Origin: Meiothermus hypogaeus
Lineage (GTDB): Bacteria > Deinococcota > Deinococci > Deinococcales > Thermaceae
DNA: 64,000 nucleotides
Reading direction: 5' to 3'
Assembly: GCF_003574035.1 (NCBI RefSeq)
Contig: NZ_QWKY01000006.1
Span: 29,151-93,150, forward strand
Below, piece after piece: positions 58,602 to 64,000 of the stretch. Each line of letters begins with the position of its first letter. Position 1 is the first letter of the stretch. Below the pieces are notes generated by a model. It ran no database searches, was not told where the DNA came from, and was given only the letters and a program-made list of their open reading frames with translations. The translations under genes and the position numbers were made by a program.

Positions 58602-58617
58602 ACGACGGAGGAGAACC

Positions 58618-59280
58618 ATGTTGACCGTGCCCTACAAGGACATCACCCCCCAACAAGCGCAGGAGCTGCTCGAGGAGAAGGTCCTCTTCGTGGACGTGCG
58701 CGAGGCCGAGGAGTTCGCCAACTCCCGCATCCCCGGCGCCAAGCTGGTGCCGCTGTCCGAGTTCGCCGGGCGGGCCGCCGAGCTGCCTGAGGACGAGCCG
58801 GTGGTGCTCTACTGCCGCAGCGGGGGCCGCTCGGCGCAGGCGGCGGCCTGGCTGGCGGCCAAGGGCTACGCCCGGGTGCTCAACCTCGACGGGGGCATCC
58901 TGGCGTGGTACCGCGCCGGGCTGCCCTTGGACACCGTCCCGGTGGAGGTGACCTACCGCGAGACCGCCTTCACCGAGCTCACCCCGCACGAGGCCAAGGC
59001 CTGGGTGGACGCAGGGGCCTACGTCGTGGACGTGCGCGAGCCCTACGAGTACGCCATGGGGCACCTGCCGGGCGCGGTCAACGTCCCGCTGGGGCGCTTC
59101 GTGGCCCAGGCCGGGCAGTTGCCCAAAGGCCGCAAGATCCTGCTGGCCTGCGCCTCGGGCAACCGCTCCTCCCAGGCCGCGGCCTACCTGGTGGGCCAGG
59201 GCTTCGGCAAGGAGCTCGTGGGCAACCTCGAGGGCGGCACCTACGGCTGGATGAGCGCGGGCTTCGAGGTGGAGCGTTGA
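58618..59280 (+). CDS. Tandem-domain rhodanese
   Basis: 220 aa with two rhodanese domains, both with a Cys loop: CRSGGRSAQAAAWL in the first and CASGNRSSQAAAYL in the second. Two-Cys-loop tandem proteins may relay sulfur between their domains. A strong GGAGG site precedes the ATG. Stop overlaps the next gene (TTGA). Confidence 0.87.
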   Translation: MLTVPYKDITPQQAQELLEEKVLFVDVREAEEFANSRIPGAKLVPLSEFAGRAAELPEDEPVVLYCRSGGRSAQAAAWLAAKGYARVLNLDGGILAWYRAGLPLDTVPVEVTYRETAFTELTPHEAKAWVDAGAYVVDVREPYEYAMGHLPGAVNVPLGRFVAQAGQLPKGRKILLACASGNRSSQAAAYLVGQGFGKELVGNLEGGTYGWMSAGFEVER

Positions 59281-59615
59281 TCGGCTGGCTCAAGAAGGCG
59301 CTCGGCGGCCCCGCCCCCGGCCGCCTCTCCCCCGCCGAGGCCCGGCAGAAGCTCGAGGCCGGCGCCCTCCTCCTCGACGTGCGCACGCCGCCGGAGCGCA
59401 AGGAGGCCAAGATCCCCGGCTCGCAGGCCCTGCCGCTGGACAGGCTGGCCGCCGAGTGGGAGAAGCTGCCCAGGGACAAGGAGATCATCTGCCAGTGCCG
59501 CAGCGGCAGCCGCAGCGCTACGGCGGCGCGCTTCCTGGCGTCTAAGGGCTTCAAGGCCTACAACCTGGCGGGGGGCCTCGAGGCCTGGAGGCGGGCGGGG
59601 CTGCCCGTAAAGTGA
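59277..59615 (+). CDS. Rhodanese
   Basis: 112 aa from a TTG that overlaps the previous stop. An amphipathic start MIGWLKKALGGPAPGRLSPA, then LLLDVRTPPERKEAKIPGSQ, active loop CRSGSRSATAARFL and AYNLAGGLEAWRRAGLP. One of a run of rhodaneses likely dividing substrates or partners among them. Confidence 0.83.
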   Translation: MIGWLKKALGGPAPGRLSPAEARQKLEAGALLLDVRTPPERKEAKIPGSQALPLDRLAAEWEKLPRDKEIICQCRSGSRSATAARFLASKGFKAYNLAGGLEAWRRAGLPVK

Positions 59616-59956
59616 CCAGGGCCATGTACCAGGACGTCTTCCCCAACGAACTCTCGCTCTGGACGCGCCGCGGGGCGACCCTTCTGGACGTGCGCGAGCC
59701 ACAGGAGTACGCCCAGGGGCACGTGCCCGGCTCGCTCAACGTCCCGCTGGGGGAGCTGCTGGGGCGCCTCGGCGAGATCCGGGGCCCCGTCGTGACGGTC
59801 TGCGCCTCCGGCAGCCGCGCCGCGCTCGCCGCCGAGGTGCTGGGCTACGAGGGCTTCGCGGAGGTGGGCCGGCTGCTGGGGGGCATCCAGGGCTACGCCC
59901 GGCACGGCTACCCCCTGGCGGGGCGCCTTGCGCCCGCGGAGGCCGCATGCTCCTAG
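59612..59956 (+). CDS. Rhodanese
   Basis: 114 aa from GTG 59612 (GTGA overlap); an ATG at 59624 is also possible. TLLDVREPQEYAQGHVPGSL, active loop CASGSRAALAAEVL, VGRLLGGIQGYARHGYPL. Ends 10 bp inside the TauE gene. Confidence 0.85.
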   Translation: MTRAMYQDVFPNELSLWTRRGATLLDVREPQEYAQGHVPGSLNVPLGELLGRLGEIRGPVVTVCASGSRAALAAEVLGYEGFAEVGRLLGGIQGYARHGYPLAGRLAPAEAACS

Positions 59957-60717
59957 CCTGGGCCGGCGCGGTGCTGGTCGGGATCGCCCTGGGGATGCTG
60001 GGCTCGGGGGGCTCCATCCTCACCGTGCCCATCCTGGTCTATCTGGTGGGCGAGCCCGAGAAGCTGGCCGTCGCGGAGTCGCTGGCCGTGGTGGGCCTCA
60101 TCGCCCTGGTGGGGGCCCTCCCCTACGGCCTGCGGCGCCAGATCGACTGGGCCAGCGTGGTCTGGTTCGGCCTGCCGGGGATGGCCGGGACCTACCTGGG
60201 GGCCTACTTCTCCCAGTGGGTGCCCGGCGTGTGGCAGCTCGGGCTCTTCGCGCTGGTGATGCTGCTGGCCGCCTACTTCATGTTCCGCCCGCAGAAGCTC
60301 CCCGGGCAGCCCCGCCCCCGCGAGCGCTCCCCCCTCAAGATCGTGCTCGAGGGCCTGGGCGTGGGCGTCCTCACCGGGCTGGTCGGGGTGGGCGGGGGCT
60401 TCCTGATCGTGCCGGCGCTGGTGCTCTTGGGGGGCCTGCCCATGCACCTGGCGGTGGGCACCAGCCTGCTCGTCGTCGCGCTGAAGTCGGGGGTGGGCTT
60501 CTACAAGTACCTGCACCTGCTGCCCGCGCAGGGCTACAGCGTCCACTGGGACGTCGTGCTGCTCTTCGCGGCCTTGGGGGTCGCGGGGAGCTTCCTGGGC
60601 GGGCGCATCGCCGCGGGCATCCCCCAGCTCGGCCTGCGGCGCGGCTTCGCGGGCTTTCTGGTGCTGATGGGGGCCTTCATCCTGTGGCAGAGCCTGCCCA
60701 GGTTCTTGCACGGCTGA
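59947..60717 (+). CDS. TauE/SafE-family sulfite/organosulfonate exporter
   Basis: 256 aa, about eight helices in two halves: [20 protein letters not shown] and [20 protein letters not shown], the repeated GxGGGxxxVP motifs of TauE. In cst operons TauE is thought to export sulfite or related anions, fitting a job downstream of persulfide dioxygenase. Last gene of the plus-strand operon. Confidence 0.88.
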   Translation: MLLAWAGAVLVGIALGMLGSGGSILTVPILVYLVGEPEKLAVAESLAVVGLIALVGALPYGLRRQIDWASVVWFGLPGMAGTYLGAYFSQWVPGVWQLGLFALVMLLAAYFMFRPQKLPGQPRPRERSPLKIVLEGLGVGVLTGLVGVGGGFLIVPALVLLGGLPMHLAVGTSLLVVALKSGVGFYKYLHLLPAQGYSVHWDVVLLFAALGVAGSFLGGRIAAGIPQLGLRRGFAGFLVLMGAFILWQSLPRFLHG

Positions 60718-60729
60718 TACCCGATTCGG

Positions 60730-61194
60730 TCAGTTCGTTCGCCCAGCCAACGCCAGGTCGTCCTCGAGGGCCTGCACCTCGACCGGGTCGTCCGGGCGCA
60801 CGACCCCCCCGCGCAGCACCCGCGCGTACACCCCCCGCCCCCGGTACAGCAGCCGGGGGAGGCGGGGGTCCAGGCGGGTGAGCGCGGCACAGACCGGGCA
60901 GACGGCGACCAGCTCCAAAAGCGCCCCGCCCGCCTCGAGCCGCCGCCCCACCCAGGCGTGGGGGTCGAGGTCGAGCAGCAGGTTCTCCCCCAAAGCGCCG
61001 TAGGGCAGCGCGACCCCGGCCTCCAGGGCGCGGCGGTAGCTCCCAACCCCTGCCACCAGCACCGCCCGCCTCGGGTCGCCGCCGGCGTGCCGGTCGCCCA
61101 CGGCGCCGTAGCCGGCGACCAGCCGCAGCTCCCCCACCCCGGCCTTGGGCAGCCCCGGCCGCTCGCCCACGTGCAGCGAAAGGACCCGTCCCAT
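60730..61194 (-). CDS. MOSC-domain protein
   Basis: 154 aa. MOSC core: YGAVGDRHAGGDPRRAVLVA, YGALGENLLLDLDP, LELVAVCPVCAALTRLDPRL with a conserved Cys, and GRGVYARVLRGGVVRPDDPV. MOSC domains bind molybdenum cofactor sulfur; next to a molybdopterin sulfite-oxidase-like gene it may service that cofactor. Starts 1 bp after the cytochrome c stop. Confidence 0.87.
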   Translation of the reverse strand: MGRVLSLHVGERPGLPKAGVGELRLVAGYGAVGDRHAGGDPRRAVLVAGVGSYRRALEAGVALPYGALGENLLLDLDPHAWVGRRLEAGGALLELVAVCPVCAALTRLDPRLPRLLYRGRGVYARVLRGGVVRPDDPVEVQALEDDLALAGRTN

Positions 61195-61195
61195 G

Positions 61196-61888
61196 CTACT
61201 TCAGCCCCAGCTTGGCCCGCTGTGCGTAGACCTGCTGCGGGGTGAGGGGCCGGCGCAGGGCCCGGACCTCCTCGGCGGTGTAGGGCTTGAAGTCTTTGAG
61301 CAGCGCGGCGTTGCCCCAGCTCGAGGCCACGTGGTTGAGCACCGCCGCCACCTGCGCGTCGCTGAGCGAGGCGAAGGCGGGCATGGGGGTGTTGTAGGCG
61401 ACGCCCTCGACCTCGATCGGGCCCTGCAGGCCGCCCAGCACCACCAGCGGCAGATACGCCCGCCCGCCGGGGGCCGCCAGGATGGCGGGGACGTGCCGGG
61501 CCAGGGGCGGGAAGGCCCCCGGGACCCCGGCCCCGTTGGCCTGGTGGCAGCCCTGGCACGCCGCGTACACCTTAGCCCCCTCGTCGGCGGGGGCCGGGGC
61601 GGCCTGCGCGGCCTCCTTGCCGAAGTGGGTCGCCAGGTACGCCACGACCACCTTGCGCTCGGCGTCGTCGAGCCGGGCCCCGTTGCCGATCATGCTGCCC
61701 ACCACCGCGTCCCACTCGGCGGCGCTGAGGCGGTTGCTGGTGATGACCTCCAGCCCGTGGCAGACGCTGCAGCGCTGCTCCACCAACGCCTTGCCCTCGC
61801 CCTGCGGCAGCCCCTGGGCCATCACCCAGGCCAGGGCGAGGGCCGCCCCGGCCGCGGCCGCGAGCCACTTCACGCGTGAAGAACCCAT
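61196..61888 (-). CDS. Exported dihaem cytochrome c
   Basis: 230 aa from ATG 61888. Signal peptide (VKWLAAAAGAALALAWVMAQ), then two haem sites: RCSVCHGLEVITSNRLSA and ACQGCHQANGAGVPGAFPPL, with Met ligands in later segments (YNTPMPAFASL). Probably the electron acceptor of the sulfite-oxidising enzyme (SorB-like). Confidence 0.88.
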   Translation of the reverse strand: MGSSRVKWLAAAAGAALALAWVMAQGLPQGEGKALVEQRCSVCHGLEVITSNRLSAAEWDAVVGSMIGNGARLDDAERKVVVAYLATHFGKEAAQAAPAPADEGAKVYAACQGCHQANGAGVPGAFPPLARHVPAILAAPGGRAYLPLVVLGGLQGPIEVEGVAYNTPMPAFASLSDAQVAAVLNHVASSWGNAALLKDFKPYTAEEVRALRRPLTPQQVYAQRAKLGLK

Positions 61889-61899
61889 AGCCAAAGCCC

Positions 61900-63158
61900 T
61901 CAGCCCACCTTGATCTTGACCTTGTCCACCGCGTTCCACTCGTAGCCGTTGGGGTTCCACAGGATCGCCCCGTCGACGGGCTGGCTGCGCCCCAGGGCGT
62001 CGGTGGCGCGGGCCCAGACCTCGGTGTCGCCCGTCGCCACCATCACCCGGACGCGCCAGGGGTACCAGCCATACGGCGAGGAGGGCTTCTCGAGGCTGGC
62101 CGACTGCCAGCTACGGCCCTGGTTGGTGGAGACCTCGACCCCCGTGATCGGCGCCGAGCCGTCGTTCCAGGCCACGCCCCGCACCTCGATGATGCCGCTG
62201 ACGCTCTGGCCCTCGGCGGGGCTGAGGATGACGGCCTTGACGTTCTGCCGCCAGTTGGGGCGGCTGTTGTCGAGGGTGAAGGTGAAGGCGCTGCCCACGG
62301 GGACGGGGGCTAAGGGCACCCGGTAGCGCGGGATCATGGTGTTGTTGGTCGAGGCGGCGGCCTCGAGGCGCAGCCGGTTGACCCACTTGATGTTGTTGAT
62401 GCCGTAGTAGCCCGGCACGATCAGCCGCAGCGGCCCCCCGTGCACGGTGGGCAGCGGCTCGCCGTTCATCTCGTAGGCCAGCAGGGCGCTGGCGAGCACG
62501 TCGCGCAGGGGGACGCTGCGCTCGATGTCGGGGGCCTGGGGGTTGGCGGGCTGGTCGGCCCCCTCGGCGGTGAGGAAGAGGGCCTCGGGCTTGACCCCGG
62601 CGCCCTCCAGCACCGCCGAGAGCTTCACCCCTTTCCAGCGCACGTTGGCCAGCGAGCCCCGCTCCCACTGGGCCCCGCTGGCGCGGGCGTACCGGGAGAA
62701 GAAGCTGCGGCCGTTGCCCGAGCACTGCAGCACCATCTCGAGCTCGGTGGCGGGCAGCCCCTTGAGCTCGGAGAGGCGCAGGGTGAGGGGCTTGTCCACC
62801 AGGCCCACCACCTCCACCGTCCACTCTTCGGCCCTGGGGGGCTCGGTGGTGAGCTGCATGCCCGGGGGCACCCCCTGGTTGTTGCGGATGTACATGATGT
62901 TCTTGGGCGTGTAGCGGTGCTCGCGCAGCAGGGCGACGGGGGTCTCGAGCTCGACCGGGTTGGTGTTGCGCACGATCAGGCCGGGGTCCTTGCCCGCCAC
63001 CAGGGCGTCGGCGGTGGGGTTCTGCTGGGCGGCGGCGAGGCCCGCCAGGCCGGGGACCGTGCTCAGGCTCGCGGCGGCGATTCCGGTCTTCCTGAGGAAT
63101 TCCCTGCGAATTCCCTGCGGTTGATCCGGGCCAGTAGGTCATGCTTCTCGTCCTGCAT
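61900..63158 (-). pseudogene. Sulfite-oxidase-like molybdopterin enzyme with frameshift in its Tat signal
   Basis: From ATG 63158 (after GCAGGAGGTG) the frame reads MQDEKHDLLARINRREF. An 11-bp tandem duplication (63097-63118) then shifts frame. With one copy removed it would continue LRKTGIAAASLSTVPGLAGL, a twin-arginine signal (RINRREFLRKT), and the intact mature protein from GTG 63000. That part has LQCSGNGRSFFSRYARASGA (the molybdenum-ligand Cys), GGPLRLIVPGYYGINNIKWV and a C-terminal dimerisation domain. Family: SorA-type sulfite:cytochrome c oxidoreductase. If the duplication is real the enzyme is not exported. Confidence 0.8.
63097..63118. repeat. 11-bp tandem duplication in the sulfite-oxidase-like gene
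   Basis: Two adjacent copies of GAATTCCCTGC (63097-63107, 63108-63118). A length of 11 is not a multiple of three, so it breaks the reading frame. Confidence 0.9.
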
Positions 63159-63198
63159 GTCCACACCTCCTGCGCTGGGGCTGCCCGTACCGGCGCGT

Positions 63199-63215
63199 AT
63201 ACCGATATCGGGTAT
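63199..63215 (-). promoter_or_regulatory. Palindrome upstream of the sulfite-oxidase-like gene
   Basis: ATACC-GATATCG-GGTAT, nearly symmetric with a CGATATCG core, 40 bp upstream of the start codon. It is in a typical operator position but is of a different type from the CstR-like ATACCCC sites. Confidence 0.4.
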
Positions 63216-63571
63216 GTTTGGGGTTCTCGAGTCTACATCGTAGGGGTCTAGAAGGAAAAAGGCAAGGGCACCGCGGAGTGAGATTTTTCACGGGGCCCGG
63301 CCCGGGATATTTCCAAGAGGTATGACGCTTGTGCGACGGGATGATCACGCCGAATGCGTGAGGGTTTTTCCGCTCGAGGCGCCCCGGTCGCGCCCCTACC
63401 GCGTTGGCGGCCATACCCCCCGGCGGTATAAACGGGGTGCCCGAACAAAGGCCCCTGTAGGCGCAGGCGCAACCCGCCGTTTCCGACCGTAGTTTTCTGG
63501 CCGTTCCCCTGCGGACGGCCGAGGGGGTCATCTCCCCCAGCCCCTGCGCTTCGAGAGGTTCTGGTCCACAA
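63216..63571. other. Gap with one CstR-like site
   Basis: No gene supported. It holds ATACCCCCC-GGC-GGTATA (63413-63430), a CstR-like palindrome about 255 bp upstream of the sulfite-oxidase-like gene; whether a promoter here reaches that gene is unclear. Short open frames exist but carry nothing recognisable. Confidence 0.4.
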
Positions 63572-63880
63572 TCATTGTGCCCAGACCGCGACCCCGTGGG
63601 TCTTGGCCCGGTACATGCGGTGGTCGGCGGTGCTGAGCAGGACGTCCTCGTCGGTGCCGTCCTCGGGGAAGGCGGCCACCCCCACGTTGACCCCCAGGAG
63701 GCGGCCCTCGAGGTCGATCGCCTCGACGTGGCGGGCCAGGCGCTCGGCCGCGCCCACCGCCCCCTCGCGGGGCGTGTGGGGCAGGAGGGCCGCGAACTCG
63801 TCGCCGCCCCAGCGGAAGTAGCGGTCGCCGCCGCGGCGCTGGGCCGAGAGCACCTGGGCCACGCGCCGCAGGGCCAGACT
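63572..63880 (-). pseudogene. C-terminal half of a GGDEF protein, cut by an insertion sequence
   Basis: The frame reads SSLALRRVAQVLSAQRRGGD, then RYFRWGGDEFAALLPHTPRE with the GGDEF loop, and DVLLSTADHRMYRAKTHGV. The upstream part of the domain, including the DxLTGLxNR segment, is missing; a stop and the end of an ISAs1-like element lie at about 63880-63895. Confidence 0.7.
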
Positions 63881-63891
63881 TGACCGTTATT

Positions 63892-64000
63892 CAGGGTTGA
63901 GGCTAGATAGAGGCATGAACTTACGCGAAGCCTTAGCCTCATTGGACGATCCACGCTACCAGAACCGGCGCTATCCGCTGTGGGGGGTGGTGGCATTGGT
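63892..64000 (+). mobile_element. Left part of an ISAs1-like insertion sequence
   Basis: The junction with the GGDEF remnant is around 63881-63892, where CAGGGTTGAGGC could be the IS end. The element continues past the window. Its transposase starts at 63915. Confidence 0.55.
63915..64000 (+). CDS. ISAs1-family (H-repeat-type) transposase, N-terminus only
   Basis: MNLREALASLDDPRYQNRRY and PLWGVVALV match the DDE_Tnp_1-associated N-terminus (LxxxLxxLxDPRxxxxxxHPLxxIL). Truncated by the window edge. Confidence 0.65.
   Translation, partial: MNLREALASLDDPRYQNRRYPLWGVVAL

Overview
The window looks like an accessory metal- and sulfur-handling region from a GC-rich member of the Deinococcota, most likely order Thermales (Meiothermus or a close relative). 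The grounds are the base composition, the very frequent CTCGAG hexamer, the many genes whose -10 box lies only 5-8 nt before the ATG (leaderless style), and the protein families present. This placement is inferred; there is no rRNA marker. I saw no tRNA, rRNA, CRISPR array or replication origin.

Layout. 1-7.1 kb: an edge-truncated alpha/beta hydrolase, a BlaI/M56 pair, a GNAT enzyme, several decayed genes (LuxR, TlpA, GNAT remnants), a DUF3105/beta-propeller pair, and a rhodanese plus Lgt-like/TlpA fusion. 7.3-11.7 kb: a Zn/Cd resistance cluster (CDF exporter, lspA, P1B ATPase, ArsR/CadC-like regulator). 11.9-12.9 kb: an IS5-family (IS427-like) element. 13-16.5 kb: a putative HhH plus nuclease-like protein and a SHOCT/response regulator/kinase operon. 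16.6-36 kb: a large copper island with CopA, two cupredoxins, HMA and YHS proteins, a CsoR-family regulator, a cytochrome b operon, a DUF305 protein, YVTN propellers, a MacB-like ABC system whose ATPase carries a YHS domain, DoxX and a CcdA-like protein; one propeller gene is split by an IS701-family element. 36-52 kb: signalling genes (EAL, TPR-GGDEF, PAS kinase, poly-HAMP remnant), an ISKra4-like element, VapBC, an LLM oxidoreductase, a glycosyltransferase and an acyltransferase, with several recombination scars. 52-54.7 kb: a second ArsR plus P1B ATPase, mosaic with the first. 54.7-63.2 kb: a sulfane-sulfur/sulfite module (CstR-like regulator, MBL-rhodanese persulfide dioxygenase-like protein, many rhodaneses, TauE, MOSC, cytochrome c, and a sulfite-oxidase-like gene broken by an 11-bp duplication). 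The right edge has a GGDEF gene cut by an ISAs1-like element.

Regulation. Three promoter architectures recur. (1) A 17-bp direct-repeat box, CTTTAC-N5-CTTAAC, is followed after exactly 10 nt by a -10 hexamer at eight promoters, plus one more site inside copA; this suggests the regulon of an OmpR-type response regulator, probably the one encoded at 15534-16217, whose own operon carries the box. (2) CsoR-like palindromes (CCCACCCC-N4-GGGGTGGG) followed one base later by a -10 lie upstream of four copper transcripts. (3) CstR-like ATACCCC/GGGGTAT palindromes sit inside the sulfur-operon promoters. Together they imply a joint copper-stress and sulfide/persulfide response, with the copper genes handling export, periplasmic binding and thiol redox, and the sulfur genes oxidising persulfide to sulfite and then disposing of it.
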